Source: Firmicutes bacterium UBA2058 (GTDB lineage: Bacteria > Bacillota > Clostridia > Tissierellales > Sedimentibacteraceae). From it: DNA of 64,000 bases. The notes under the pieces are model-generated. The model saw only the letters and a program-made list of their open reading frames with translations, was not told where the DNA came from and did not search any database. Location of the stretch: positions 88,088 through 152,087 of the forward strand of contig DDAM01000040.1 in the NCBI GenBank assembly GCA_002332905.1, given 5' to 3'. Positions 17,507 through 27,027 of this stretch are shown here, one piece after another. A program made the position numbers and the translations under genes. Position 1 is the first letter of the stretch, and each line of letters starts with the position of its first letter.

Positions 17507-19093
17507 TTATGCATAACTGAAAATTATTGTAAATTTAACGCCATTATTAGTATTCTCTATCAAATATTGAGTATCATATTTATCTAAAATTAATTTTACT
17601 AAATAAAGTCCTAATCCGCTTCCTCCAGTACTTCTGTTCCTTGACTTTTCTACTCTGTAAAAAGCTTCAAATAAATGCTCAAAGGATTCTTCCGGAATAT
17701 TAGTTCCACTGTTTTCTATTGTCAAAACAATTTGTTCATTAGTTTTGTGCGTTAGAATATCTACATTTGCACCTTCTGGAGAATAAAAAATAGCATTACA
17801 TAAAATATTATCTATAACCTTGTGCAATAATTTTATATCACCCGTTATGTACATATTTTTATCTACATCCATACTCAATCCTATCTGTTTTTGCTCTAAT
17901 AGCTCTTTATATACTATTAGACAGTCATCTAATAGACTACCTAAATTAATAGATTCTTGTTTTGATATAAAATCACGGGATTCCATTTTAGTTACCATTA
18001 ATATTTCTTGAATTAAATTCTCCATACGTGAAGTAACCATAAGTGCTCTAGCCAAATATTTATCATGATCTTTATATACATCAATGCCTTCTAGCATTCC
18101 AATTAATTGTCCTTTTAAAATAGTAACTGGAGTTTTCAATTCGTGAGAAACTGCTGAAAAAAATGCTAATCTTTGTTGTTCTAGCTCACGCTCTAAATTA
18201 ATATCCTTTTGCAGTGCTTCATTTGATTGTCGTAAATCGTCTAAAGCATTTGATAATCTAGTAGATAATTCGTCTAAGTTTTTTCCTAATAATCCTATTT
18301 CATCAATACGTATATCATTGCACTTATAAGTGAAATCTAAATGAGCCATTTTTTGTGATATTTTACTTAAACGCACAATAGGTTTTGTAATATATCCGGA
18401 ATAAAAATAAGCACATATAAATGAAAATAACAGCAAACAGCCTAATAGCCACGGAGCTATTTTTATTAAAGATAAAACCGCTTGGTTAACCGGCTTTATT
18501 TCAGGAAATAATTGCAATGTATATTCTCCTAGTTTATCTGTTAGTTCAAAGTTATAGGTTAACGCTTCATCTTCATGAACTGAACTATATGTATATTCAT
18601 CGTCATAACTAATACCTAATTGAAATTCATCACTATTATAAATAGTTACTGTGCTATCTGATGATTTTAAAATATTATCATCAACATTATTATTTTGTTC
18701 ATTAAAATTCGCACCTTCAATTAATTCTAGATTAGATTCATCTCCTCTAGTTTTAACTGTCATTTTAAAAAAATTAGTTCCTCCTTCTACTATTTCAATA
18801 CTAGGCATATTATTATCAACTTCATTATTTGGAGTTAAAACCACCATATTTGAGCTTGTTGAAACCACAAATTTATCCACTAATTTGATAGCTTCTTCAT
18901 AGGTTGAATTATTTAGTCTAGTAATTAATTCTTTAGCTTTATAATCTAAATCGCTAGTCATAACTGAAGTGTATGTTATTGGGGTAACTAAAGCAATAAA
19001 ACCAAATGTTATTGCGCCAGCTCCTAATAAAATAATTAAAGTTAGTATAAAAATTTTAGCTGATAAATTTTCACTTATCTTCCTTCGGAACAC
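17507..19093 (-). CDS. Membrane sensor histidine kinase (HAMP)
   Basis: About 528 residues: one helix near the N-terminus, an extracytoplasmic region of about 165 residues, a second helix, HAMP, the H-box AVSHELKTPVTI (His near residue 316), an N-box IDNILCNAIFYSPEG and the glycine box STGGSGLGLYLVK. I chose GTG 19093 (GAGGAG nine bases ahead), giving a 23-bp overlap with the response-regulator gene; a start at 19135 would overlap more and lacks a site. It probably phosphorylates the upstream-encoded regulator to control the ABC exporter. Confidence 0.88.
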   Translation of the reverse strand: MFRRKISENLSAKIFILTLIILLGAGAITFGFIALVTPITYTSVMTSDLDYKAKELITRLNNSTYEEAIKLVDKFVVSTSSNMVVLTPNNEVDNNMPSIEIVEGGTNFFKMTVKTRGDESNLELIEGANFNEQNNNVDDNILKSSDSTVTIYNSDEFQLGISYDDEYTYSSVHEDEALTYNFELTDKLGEYTLQLFPEIKPVNQAVLSLIKIAPWLLGCLLLFSFICAYFYSGYITKPIVRLSKISQKMAHLDFTYKCNDIRIDEIGLLGKNLDELSTRLSNALDDLRQSNEALQKDINLERELEQQRLAFFSAVSHELKTPVTILKGQLIGMLEGIDVYKDHDKYLARALMVTSRMENLIQEILMVTKMESRDFISKQESINLGSLLDDCLIVYKELLEQKQIGLSMDVDKNMYITGDIKLLHKVIDNILCNAIFYSPEGANVDILTHKTNEQIVLTIENSGTNIPEESFEHLFEAFYRVEKSRNRSTGGSGLGLYLVKLILDKYDTQYLIENTNNGVKFTIIFSYA

Positions 19094-19739
19094 GATAACC
19101 AACTCCTCTAACAGTTTCCACATAATCCAAGCCAAGCTTTTTTCGTAAATTTTTAATATGGCTATCTACTATTCTATCATCACCATAAAAATCATATCCC
19201 CATAATTTAGCAAGTATCACCTCTCTAGTTAAAACTCTGCCTTGATTTTTAAGTAACTCAAATAAAAGCTCATATTCTCTCTGTGTTAAATCTAAAATAG
19301 TATCATTTATTTTTACTTCATATGCATCCGTATCCAATTTTAGTTCTTTGTATTCAATTATATTATTTGATTGTACTGTATTTGTTCTACGAAGAACTGC
19401 TGCAATTTTTCTAAGTAAAACAGGCATAGAAAATGGCTTAGTAACATAATCATCTATTTCTAAGTCAAAGCCTCTAATCTGTTCCTTTTCATTATCAAGC
19501 GCAGTTAACATAATAATAGGTACCTTTGATTCTCTACGTATTAGCTCACAAACTCCAAATCCATCTATTTTAGGCAGCATAATATCTAAAAGCACTAAAT
19601 CATAACATGATTTATTAAAATTATCTATAGCCTCCATACCATCTGAAGCAATATGTACAGCATATCCAGCATCTCTTAAATATGCAGACAATAATTCTTG
19701 AATGTCTATTTCATCTTCAACAATCAGTATTCGTTTCAT
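19071..19739 (-). CDS. OmpR-family response regulator
   Basis: The 222-residue protein has a receiver domain with phospho-acceptor Asp 52 (DLVLLDIMLPKIDGF), the acidic pair EDE at 8-10 and the conserved lysine in DDYVTKPFS, then a winged-helix domain ending VETVRGVGYRVPK. ATG follows GGGAGGGTTAG, which is part of a structured leader. The histidine kinase overlaps its end. The target is probably the exporter operon directly downstream. Confidence 0.93.
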   Translation of the reverse strand: MKRILIVEDEIDIQELLSAYLRDAGYAVHIASDGMEAIDNFNKSCYDLVLLDIMLPKIDGFGVCELIRRESKVPIIMLTALDNEKEQIRGFDLEIDDYVTKPFSMPVLLRKIAAVLRRTNTVQSNNIIEYKELKLDTDAYEVKINDTILDLTQREYELLFELLKNQGRVLTREVILAKLWGYDFYGDDRIVDSHIKNLRKKLGLDYVETVRGVGYRVPKEDK

Positions 19740-19743
19740 CTAA

Positions 19744-19850
19744 CCCTCCCATTATGCCATAGTCTTCATTGTATAGGATATTCCTATACATTTGACATTG
19801 TAGTAGCATCACAGCGTTAAGTTTTAAGTGTGAAGTATTTTTTTCACACT
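19744..19850 (-). promoter_or_regulatory. Structured leader, copy G (response regulator)
   Basis: On the minus strand a hairpin AGTGTGAA...TTCACACT (19850-19827) is followed by ACGCTGTGATGC, then TACTACAATGTC, an inner hairpin TGTATAGGA-ATA-TCCTATACA, GACTATGGCATAATGGGAGG and the regulator's ATG. Blocks of 12 and 20 bases are essentially identical to copy B across the same intergenic region, while the inner hairpin differs but still pairs perfectly. Confidence 0.8.
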
Positions 19851-19997
19851 ATTACCTCTTATTTATAAGCATATCATAGTTTTTTGAAAATTGTGTGAAT
19901 TTTTATAATTATTTTGCAAAGCTTTTTACCTTCATTAATTTATACATTATTAACTATTCATTATTAACTGTTTATGTTATAATTCTTGTGAAGAGAT

Positions 19998-20074
19998 AGC
20001 GTGAAAAAATAACCTCACGCTGTGATGCCACTTCAATGTCTCGACTACATCGAGACTATGGCATAATGGGAGGA
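19998..20074 (+). promoter_or_regulatory. Structured leader, copy B (pxpA)
   Basis: AGCGTGA (19998-20004) pairs with TCACGCT (20015-20021). TGCCA (20026-20030) pairs with TGGCA (20059-20063), enclosing a perfect inner hairpin GTCTCGA-CTACA-TCGAGAC (20038-20056). ATAATGGGAGG follows and serves as the ribosome site of pxpA. It is oriented away from copy G, about 150 bp apart, so the divergent promoters must lie between them (19851-19997). Confidence 0.8.
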
Positions 20075-20079
20075 TTTTT

Positions 20080-20847
20080 ATGTATATGGTTGACTTAAAT
20101 AGTGATTTAGGAGAGAGTTTTGGAGATTATGTTATAGGAATGGATAGTGAAGTTTTAAAGTATGTTTCCTCTGCAAATGTTGCATGTGGTTGGCATGCCG
20201 GCGACCCCATTATAATGAATAAGACTGTTAGAATGGCTAAAGAAATGAATGTTTCTGTTGGGGCACATCCTGGATATAATGATTTAATGGGTTTTGGAAG
20301 AAGAAATATGACTTTAACCTTTAATGAGATAAAAATGTATGTTAAATATCAATTAGGCGCTCTTATCGCTATAGCAAAGGTATATGATATGAAAATTCAA
20401 CATGTTAAGCCACATGGTGCTATGTATAATATGGCAGCCGTTAATTATGAGTTTGCTAGAGCTATTAGTGAAGCTATTTATGAGGTTGATAAAAATATAA
20501 TTTTACTTGGACTTGCAAATTCCGAAATGATAAACGCAGGAAAAACTGTAGGCATTAAAACAGCAAATGAAGTATTTGCGGATAGAGCATATATGGATGA
20601 TGGCACTTTAGTTCCTAGAAAAATGGAAGGTGCAATAATTAAGGATACTGACATAGTTATAAAAAGAACAATTGAGATGATTAAGCATGGCGCTGTTGAA
20701 AGTGTCAATGGTAAAAAAGTTTCTATTAAGGCTGATTCTATTTGCGTTCATGGAGATAACCCTAATGCTGTAGAATTTGTCAAAAAAATAAAAACATCAC
20801 TTGAGTCTGAAAATATAAAAATAAAAAAATTATGCGATATGATTTGA
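20080..20847 (+). CDS. pxpA: 5-oxoprolinase subunit A (LamB/YcsF family)
   Basis: The 255-residue protein opens MVDLNSDLGESFGDYVIGMD and contains SANVACGWHAGDP, VGAHPGYNDLMGFGRR and HVKPHGAMYN, all signatures of PxpA. With PxpB and PxpC it hydrolyses 5-oxoproline (pyroglutamate) to glutamate using ATP. The other subunits are encoded as a fusion about 2.7 kb away on the opposite strand, so this set is split. GGGAGG plus TTTTT precedes ATG 20080. Confidence 0.95.
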   Translation: MYMVDLNSDLGESFGDYVIGMDSEVLKYVSSANVACGWHAGDPIIMNKTVRMAKEMNVSVGAHPGYNDLMGFGRRNMTLTFNEIKMYVKYQLGALIAIAKVYDMKIQHVKPHGAMYNMAAVNYEFARAISEAIYEVDKNIILLGLANSEMINAGKTVGIKTANEVFADRAYMDDGTLVPRKMEGAIIKDTDIVIKRTIEMIKHGAVESVNGKKVSIKADSICVHGDNPNAVEFVKKIKTSLESENIKIKKLCDMI

Positions 20848-20944
20848 TAATTAAATATCGAGATTAATCCTAGAGCTCTTTAGATTTAAAGTAGTAAATG
20901 AGCTTTAGTTTAAAATAGTATAAAATTAAAGGGGGTTATATATT

Positions 20945-21799
20945 ATGTATACCTATAAAATTTTAGACAACATAGACCTTAACATAATTCATCAAGCATT
21001 TGTCGAGGCTTTCTCAGACTATCAAGTCAAAATAGATTTACCTTTTTTAAAATTTGAAAATATGGTTAAACGAAGAGGTTTAATACCTGAACTATCTATA
21101 GGTGCCTTTGACAATGAAAAATTAATTGGTTTTGTATTAAACGGAGTTAGAAATTGGAATGGCAAACTTACTGCTTATGATTTAGGTACTGGAGTTATTC
21201 CTAATTACAGAAAACAAGGAATAACAAGCGAAATATTAAAAAAAGTTAAGGCTTTATGTAAAGAAAATGACATAGAAAGTTACTTGTTAGAAGTTTTACA
21301 AAACAATACTGGAGCAGTTGAGCTTTATAAGAAGCAAGGTTTTAAAACTACTAGGGAGTTTGATTGCTACTATTTAAATAAGGAAGATTTTACACCATCT
21401 ATTTGTGTAGAAATAAAAAATGTTGAATTTTTAAATATAAATCAGTGGGAAGAAATAAAAAAACTATGGGACTATAATCCTTCTTGGCAAAATTCTATTG
21501 ATTCAATAAATGTATTTCCTGATAGATTTTCGTATTCAATTGTAACTATTGAAAATAAGATTGTTGGTTATGGTGTAGTAGACAAAGTTACTGGAGATAT
21601 TCCACAAATAGCTATATCAAAAAAACATAGAAATAAAGGTATAGGTAAAAGTATAATATCTGATTTATTTAATCACACAGAAGCTAATAAGCTTAGCTTA
21701 ATAAATGTTGATTGTAGAGATGATAATTTTAAAAATTTTTTAGTGAATGTTGGCTTTGTCAATTATGTAAGTCAATATGAGATGATTTTATATTTATAG
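20945..21799 (+). CDS. GNAT acetyltransferase with two GNAT-like halves
   Basis: The 284-residue protein has an N-terminal GNAT domain (about 1-145; acetyl-CoA loop GVIPNYRKQGITSEIL, then NNTGAVELYKKQGF) and a second GNAT-like half (about 155-284; AISKKHRNKGIGKSIISDLF). Both halves keep an R/Q-x-x-G-x-G/A-type pyrophosphate loop. The substrate is unknown. AAAGGGGG precedes the start. It stands between pxpA and a secreted protein gene with small gaps, but a functional link to pyroglutamate is not evident. Confidence 0.8.
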   Translation: MYTYKILDNIDLNIIHQAFVEAFSDYQVKIDLPFLKFENMVKRRGLIPELSIGAFDNEKLIGFVLNGVRNWNGKLTAYDLGTGVIPNYRKQGITSEILKKVKALCKENDIESYLLEVLQNNTGAVELYKKQGFKTTREFDCYYLNKEDFTPSICVEIKNVEFLNINQWEEIKKLWDYNPSWQNSIDSINVFPDRFSYSIVTIENKIVGYGVVDKVTGDIPQIAISKKHRNKGIGKSIISDLFNHTEANKLSLINVDCRDDNFKNFLVNVGFVNYVSQYEMILYL

Positions 21800-21826
21800 A
21801 TTCTCTTTTAAAAATGAGGTGAAGTA

Positions 21827-23383
21827 ATGAAAAAATTAATTTTATTTTTAGTAATTCTAATACTCATACTCGGAACACTAACTAATATATATGCATCACA
21901 ATCAAATGTAGCCATTACACTCCCTAGTTTTAAAATAACCTTGAATGATACGCAGATTGATAATTCCTATAGAGAGTATCCTTTTATAATATATAAAGGA
22001 ATAACTTATTTCCCTCTTACATACTTTGATTGTAGGTTTTTAGGAATAGAAGCAAATTGGAACCAATCTACTGGATTAGAGGTTAATAAGACTGGAGTTA
22101 CCTGTGGATATAGAAATTATACTACTAAAATCAAAAACAAAAATGCTTATACAGCAACAATTCCTAACTTTAACATTAAAGTAAACGGAAAAATCATAGA
22201 TAATACAAAGGAGGAGTACCCTTTATTATTATTTAAAAACATTACATACTTTCCAATGACATGGAGTTTTTGTGTAAATGAGTTTAGTTGGAGGTATAAG
22301 TTTGATAGTATTAATGGTCTTAGTATAAATTCAACTAATCCGACCACAACAAATGTTTTATCATCTAAATTTTCTGAAAATGTTATAAATAAAGGCTTCC
22401 TTCTGGATAATAAAAACTGTTATTATATTGGCGAAAAAGGTGAAGTTTTTAAGCTTTCGTATAACAAAAATGCTAAGCCTGAAAAAATTTTTCAGCTACC
22501 TACTGGTGAAGATGGTAATTTAAGCATGTATGTTTATGCTCGGTTTTATAAGGATAATAATATGCCATACTTCACTTATCATTATGGTGGCGGAATAATG
22601 GGAAGTGATTATTACTTTCAAATAAATAATGATGGTACTGTAAAGGAACTGGAATTAGGCTATTTAGTTAAAAATTTTGGTGATTATTATATTACACTTG
22701 ATATAGGGAGTCATCCTCCTATGACACCTAATAACATGTATATACAGACAAAGGATTCAAAATTTAAAAAACTTGGTGATCCAAAATATTACTATGCTGC
22801 TGGACACGGCTCCTTAGAAAAAAATCCTAGTAATGGCTTATATATGATTGATGATTATGTATATGCTATTGGCTCTGTAGGTGAGATTGAGAAAAGAAAC
22901 CCCAAAATTGTAAAGGTTAATATACATAATAATGAAACTATTGAAATTGGAAGCACTGACACTAAATACTTCATTATAGACAACAGCAATATTTACCGTG
23001 TGGACCCTTCATCAAGGCTGTATCAAATAGACATGAAAACATATACTGAAGTGCGAATTGATATTCCAACTCATAAGAGTGTTGAAGTATTAAATGATAA
23101 AATATTCTATTGGAATGAAAAAGACAATAAGCTTTATTTATTCGGTCAGGACAAGGCTATAAATGAAAACGGAACATTGATTTCAATGGAAATAGATGAT
23201 AATTACTTAATATGCAAATTTGAGGAAGCAAGTATAAATCCTTATAGACTTCTAGTTATTGATAAAAACGGCGATATAGTTTTGAAAAGCTCTGATGTAG
23301 CAAATCATACAAGTAATAGTAACGATGTTTTAACCTATATGGAATTTTACAGTAAGGATATATATAAGGTAAATTTAAAATAA
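21827..23383 (+). CDS. Secreted protein with two stalk-like repeats and a propeller-like C-terminal part
   Basis: The 518-residue protein has a signal peptide (about 1-23). Two repeats near 28-90 and 104-168 share 'Y(P)F/LII/LFKNITYFP(L/M)T', resembling copper-amine-oxidase N-terminal 'stalk' modules. The remainder (about 180-515) is rich in short strands with YY, GD and NG turns, like DUF5050-type propellers. It is probably anchored in or near the cell wall. AGGTGAAGTA precedes ATG, 27 bp behind the GNAT gene. Function is unknown. Confidence 0.7.
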   Translation: MKKLILFLVILILILGTLTNIYASQSNVAITLPSFKITLNDTQIDNSYREYPFIIYKGITYFPLTYFDCRFLGIEANWNQSTGLEVNKTGVTCGYRNYTTKIKNKNAYTATIPNFNIKVNGKIIDNTKEEYPLLLFKNITYFPMTWSFCVNEFSWRYKFDSINGLSINSTNPTTTNVLSSKFSENVINKGFLLDNKNCYYIGEKGEVFKLSYNKNAKPEKIFQLPTGEDGNLSMYVYARFYKDNNMPYFTYHYGGGIMGSDYYFQINNDGTVKELELGYLVKNFGDYYITLDIGSHPPMTPNNMYIQTKDSKFKKLGDPKYYYAAGHGSLEKNPSNGLYMIDDYVYAIGSVGEIEKRNPKIVKVNIHNNETIEIGSTDTKYFIIDNSNIYRVDPSSRLYQIDMKTYTEVRIDIPTHKSVEVLNDKIFYWNEKDNKLYLFGQDKAINENGTLISMEIDDNYLICKFEEASINPYRLLVIDKNGDIVLKSSDVANHTSNSNDVLTYMEFYSKDIYKVNLK

Positions 23384-23386
23384 ATG

Positions 23387-23443
23387 AACAAAACATCACG
23401 TTTAAATAGCACCTAAGATGCATCATAAATGTGATGTTTTGTT
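23387..23443 (+). terminator. Terminator after the stalk-repeat protein
   Basis: AACAAAACATCAC (23387-23399) pairs perfectly with GTGATGTTTTGTT (23431-23443) across a 31-base loop, followed by TATATTTC. From 23444 to 23590 I see nothing that I can assign. Confidence 0.6.
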
Positions 23444-23590
23444 TATATTTCTATTTAAGCGTTTTTCATTTTAAAGGTTTACACAGTACATTTCCTTATG
23501 CTACTATCTCAAAGGTGAACAGGGTTTCTCACTGTTTAATAGGTATCCACAGTTTCATATAGGCGATGTCGGATATATTTTAAATGTGAA

Positions 23591-25357
23591 CTATAATTTT
23601 TCTACTGATACATCATAGATTTTATTATTTAATTTAATTTTATAGAAGGATACATTACTTTTATTTTCTATAGAAAATTCTTCCTTTAATTTTTCTAAAT
23701 CTTTTAGTTCCTTAATATACAAGTTCTGTGCTTCCTCTACACTTACATTTAAAAAGCTTATTTTATCTCCAGGTTTAGCTTGCGCAAGTTTTGGCAAATC
23801 TACTGATATTACATTTGCTATTTTTGTGTAACCCCCAACTGTTTGTCTATCTGCAAGCATTATTATTGGAGTACCATGTGATGGTACTTGAATTGCGCCA
23901 AAGGCTATTCCATCAGATATAATATTGCCATCCTTTTTATGCTGTATTTTATCTCCTTCAAGTCTGCATCCCATTCTATCAAATTCATTGGACACAGTGT
24001 ATGTACTATTTAAAAATGTATTACGTCCTTCTTCAGTAAAATAGTCCTCCTGAGGCCCCATAATAACTCTAAGGCTAATATCATTGCTAAATTGGTTGTT
24101 TATATTTAATGTTCTTTTACTTAAATTATGTATGCTCGCTTTAGGATTTTCAAAGCCTATTTCGTCACCTTTTTCGAGCTTTCTACCTTTAAAACCACCG
24201 ATACTTGCCTTTGTATAGGTTGACTTGCTTCCCATAACAGTAGGAACTGATAATCCACCAGCAAATGCAATATATGCTCTGCTTCCTGATTTAATTCCCT
24301 TAAAGGATAATATATCTCCCTTGTGGCAAACAAGTGCTGTATTCATATTTATGTCAACATTATTTATCTGTGGCATAAGGTCCCCACCTGTAATTGCAAT
24401 GATATTATCCTCAACAAACTCCATAGTAGGTCCAAGCATTGTAATTTCAAGTCCTGCCTCATTTGCATTGTTGCCAACAAGTAGATTAGCTAACTTTAGC
24501 GACCTTTGATCCATTGCTCCTGAAACTGAAACTCCAAAGGCTTGATATTTGTATCGTCCTAAATCTTGAACTGTAGTAAATAATCCCGGATTTCTAATAA
24601 AAATTCCATTAGTTTTAGCTTCTTCATAGTTGTTTTTGTTTGACGATTTAGAACTAAGTGTCTCTGAATTTATGTTTGATGATTTTATTTTATCAAACTC
24701 TTTTTTCGTTATCGGTTTAAATCTTATGTATTGACCTGCTTTTAACAATATTGGTTCTTCTCTATTTGCATTGTACAAGTCTAGTGGAGTTTGACCTATA
24801 ATTTGCCATCCTCCCGGAGAACCAACAGTGTAAACTCCTGTTTGTTCACCTGCTATGCCTACACTTCCAGCTTCTATTTTAACTCGAGGTGTTTCTAATC
24901 TAGGTGTCGAAATCCTTTTATTAAGTCCTCCCAGATATGGAAATCCTGGCGTAAAACCTAACATATATATCAAATAATCAGGCTCTGAATGAAATTTTAT
25001 AACATCATATTCTGATAGATTGTTATACCATGCCACATATTCTAAATCGGGACCTTTTTCTCCACCATATAAAACTGGAATTTCTATTATTTCTTTTTCT
25101 ATTTTATCACAGTTCTTAATTTCTTTTGATAAATTATGTACTAAATCTATTAATTCCTTATATTTTATTATTTCTGGTTTATAAATAATCATTAGTGAAC
25201 AATATAAAGGAATTGTTTCTGTTATACCACAATGATTATAGTCATTTACTATTTTGTTAAATGTATTTACTAAATAATTTGTCTCTTCATTTATCGCATC
25301 ACCAAATTTGATTAATATCGACGAATCTCCATTTAACAAATATTGAATTTTGTCCAT
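23591..25357 (-). CDS. pxpBC: 5-oxoprolinase subunits B and C, fused
   Basis: The 588-residue protein joins a PxpB/KipI part (about 1-230; GFTPGFPYLGGL, GSVGIAGEQTGVYTVGSPGGWQ) to a PxpC/KipA part (about 245-560; FTTVQDLGRYKYQAFGVSVSG, then PSHGTPIIMLADRQTVGGY). With PxpA it forms ATP-dependent 5-oxoprolinase. Related fusions act as urea or biotin-type carboxyl transfer subunits, but the nearby pxpA makes this reading secure. The start is preceded by GGTGGGTGAG. Promoter not identified. Confidence 0.92.
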   Translation of the reverse strand: MDKIQYLLNGDSSILIKFGDAINEETNYLVNTFNKIVNDYNHCGITETIPLYCSLMIIYKPEIIKYKELIDLVHNLSKEIKNCDKIEKEIIEIPVLYGGEKGPDLEYVAWYNNLSEYDVIKFHSEPDYLIYMLGFTPGFPYLGGLNKRISTPRLETPRVKIEAGSVGIAGEQTGVYTVGSPGGWQIIGQTPLDLYNANREEPILLKAGQYIRFKPITKKEFDKIKSSNINSETLSSKSSNKNNYEEAKTNGIFIRNPGLFTTVQDLGRYKYQAFGVSVSGAMDQRSLKLANLLVGNNANEAGLEITMLGPTMEFVEDNIIAITGGDLMPQINNVDINMNTALVCHKGDILSFKGIKSGSRAYIAFAGGLSVPTVMGSKSTYTKASIGGFKGRKLEKGDEIGFENPKASIHNLSKRTLNINNQFSNDISLRVIMGPQEDYFTEEGRNTFLNSTYTVSNEFDRMGCRLEGDKIQHKKDGNIISDGIAFGAIQVPSHGTPIIMLADRQTVGGYTKIANVISVDLPKLAQAKPGDKISFLNVSVEEAQNLYIKELKDLEKLKEEFSIENKSNVSFYKIKLNNKIYDVSVEKL

Positions 25358-25583
25358 ACTATCTCACCCACCTATAGTATTCTACTATTACATACATTAG
25401 ATGTCAAACAAATCTATAAAGTTAAAATAAAAAAACATAACGACAAATTTATACATAAAAACTTATTTTTCGATAATAAAAAATATTTTTTCCTGATTTT
25501 GCTAAAAAAATTGTTGAAGTAAAAAAATATAAATAATATAATAAATATTAATTAGCTAATTTATAAAAAAGTATTAATTATAA

Positions 25584-25643
25584 AGTGTAAAATTCGTTTT
25601 ACACTAAAATTTATTGTGACGCCACGAAGTGGCATAATGGAGG
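25584..25643 (+). promoter_or_regulatory. Structured leader, copy C (ahead of a decayed gene)
   Basis: AGTGTAAAA-TTCG-TTTTACACT (25584-25605) is a perfect 9-bp hairpin. ATTTATTGTGAC leads to GCCAC-GAA-GTGGC (25621-25633) and ATAATGGAGG (25634-25643). No start codon in a usable frame follows at normal spacing. Between 25358 and 25583 the sequence is AT-rich without visible genes. Downstream, 25728-25770 holds two short dyads, CTCAGC-TAT-GCTGAG and ATAATATGC-TAC-GCATATTAT, of unknown role. Confidence 0.65.
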
Positions 25644-25807
25644 ATATATTATCAACATAAGGAAAGAATTGATCATATGAGCATAATTGCAAATTTACTG
25701 AATTAATTTTACATATTATATCATAGTCTCAGCTATGCTGAGCCATTTGATAATATGCTACGCATATTATATCATTCTAACTAATATGGATTAGCTATGG
25801 AGGTTTT

Positions 25808-26352
25808 ATGAAAAAAAAGTAATTATAAAAAGGATAATTCAAGCAATCGTTTTATTGACATTTCTTGCTTTTATCATACCGATACCAATGAATCGTGCAT
25901 ATGATGCTATAGAGATAAAACTTGATGATCCTAACTATTTAGTTAACCGTCAGGTTATAATTCATGATAAGTATTATATTAATATATTTACAAACGATAG
26001 GTTTGTGGGTTAAATTTCAGTTTCCGACTATAAGCTTACTAATGAAAAAATGGATAATGTAAAATTCAGATATTGGATGTCCTTTATTTTATACCTATAC
26101 TTCTGAGCATGATTCTATTCGTGAAAATAACATATAATTACTGTCTTGGACGCATACATTCAAAGCGTTTGTTTAGACAAATGGCAATAACCGTTTTAGC
26201 TGATAACCCTTTGAACAAATCCGGAGGTGGAAAAACTTCAGGTAGTTGGGGAAATTGGAATGAACGTGATGGATACTGCACCATTAACCGATACTAGAGA
26301 AGAAGCTATTAATAAATTGATTAAAAATAAAGTTATTTATAGTAATCCATAA
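25808..26352 (+). pseudogene. Decayed membrane-protein gene with several lesions
   Basis: GGAGGTTTT precedes ATG 25808, but the frame stops after three lysines. One more A in the poly-A run would give MKKKVIIKRIIQAIVLLT followed by a signal-like helix and about 50 residues ending NDRFVG. A TAA then interrupts, and reading resumes ISVSDYKLTNEKMDNVKFRYW. A second frame change near 26070 leads into a hydrophobic helix (LYFIPILLSMILFVKITYNY) and a basic tail to 26297. A third open stretch, 26260-26352, ends KNKVIYSNP. The family is not recognised. Lesions are read straight from the sequence; assembly errors cannot be excluded. Confidence 0.65.
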
Positions 26353-26366
26353 TTAGTTAAAGAAAG

Positions 26367-26396
26367 GGCTATAGGAAAATATCCTAAAGCCTTTTT
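26367..26396 (+). terminator. Terminator after the decayed gene
   Basis: GGCTATAGGA (26367-26376) and TCCTAAAGCC (26382-26391) pair with one mismatch and are followed by TTTTT. It remains intact although the gene ahead is broken. Confidence 0.75.
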
Positions 26397-26418
26397 CTAA
26401 GTTGAGGAGGTTAATCAG

Positions 26419-26910
26419 ATGAAAAAAATTAAAAAAATTATACCCGCTGCGATATTTCTTACACTTCTGGTTTGTGTGCTGCTTTACACACGACCAATGA
26501 CGCTTGTTCAACTTTGTTCAGGTGTCGATATAACTCAAGCTGTATCAGTTAGTGGATCTTTTTCTATTGTACCAAGTATTGAGAATTCACGTTTTGAAAT
26601 TGATAAAAATGATGAGCGTTTTAGTCAGATAGTAGAGTTGTTTAAATCTCGCAAATTTCGCAGGTCGCTTGTCAGCTTGTTGCCACAGGGAGCTAAAACG
26701 CATCTACCCAAAGATGGTGATTTCCAGTGGGAGGTAATGTTTGAAATTAACGATGTACCATTTCCTGACGGAAATGTTGTTTCAGGAACTTTGATATCTG
26801 TCGACAATTTCTTTGGAGTTTTAGAAGTCCGTTTCGATGGCGATGTATGGCGCTGCACTACAAGCGATAAGAAAAAATGGTTAAGCGATGTGATGTCGCT
26901 GATTTCTTAG
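26419..26910 (+). CDS. Hypothetical membrane-anchored protein
   Basis: The 163-residue protein has an N-terminal helix (about 8-24; IIPAAIFLTLLVCVLLY) that may be a signal anchor, then a soluble part of about 135 residues with DGDFQWEVMFEINDVPF and LEVRFDGDVWRC. I do not recognise the family. GAGGAGGTTAATCAG precedes ATG. Its base composition looks richer in G and C than the surrounding genes, which together with the decayed neighbour hints at acquired DNA, a weak inference. Confidence 0.65.
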   Translation: MKKIKKIIPAAIFLTLLVCVLLYTRPMTLVQLCSGVDITQAVSVSGSFSIVPSIENSRFEIDKNDERFSQIVELFKSRKFRRSLVSLLPQGAKTHLPKDGDFQWEVMFEINDVPFPDGNVVSGTLISVDNFFGVLEVRFDGDVWRCTTSDKKKWLSDVMSLIS

Positions 26911-26952
26911 CAATAATATCATTAAGTTAAGACATTGAGTAACTCAGAGTCG

Positions 26953-27003
26953 AAAGGGGGGTGTTGCAAAACTATAAAAATAGTTTTGCAACACCCCCTT
27001 TAC
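26953..27003. terminator. Strong bidirectional terminator
   Basis: AAAGGGGG-G-TGTTGCAAAACTA and TAGTTTTGCAACAC-CCCC-TTT form a stem of about 20 bp with one extra G and a short A-rich loop. The plus-strand gene at 26419 and pcp on the minus strand both end next to it. Confidence 0.9.
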
Positions 27004-27027
27004 AATTTAAAATTATGTTAATTAAAA

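Noticed and set aside
10841..20074. The leaders as a known riboswitch (T-box, c-di-GMP, guanidine, SAM or purine types)
   Set aside because: None of the signature sequences of these classes that I know, such as the T-box GGTGG sequence, are present, and the downstream genes share no pathway.
25677..25706. A nine-codon open frame (MSIIANLLN) as a leader peptide
   Set aside because: Too short and without codon or context support beyond an AAGGAAAG stretch nearby.
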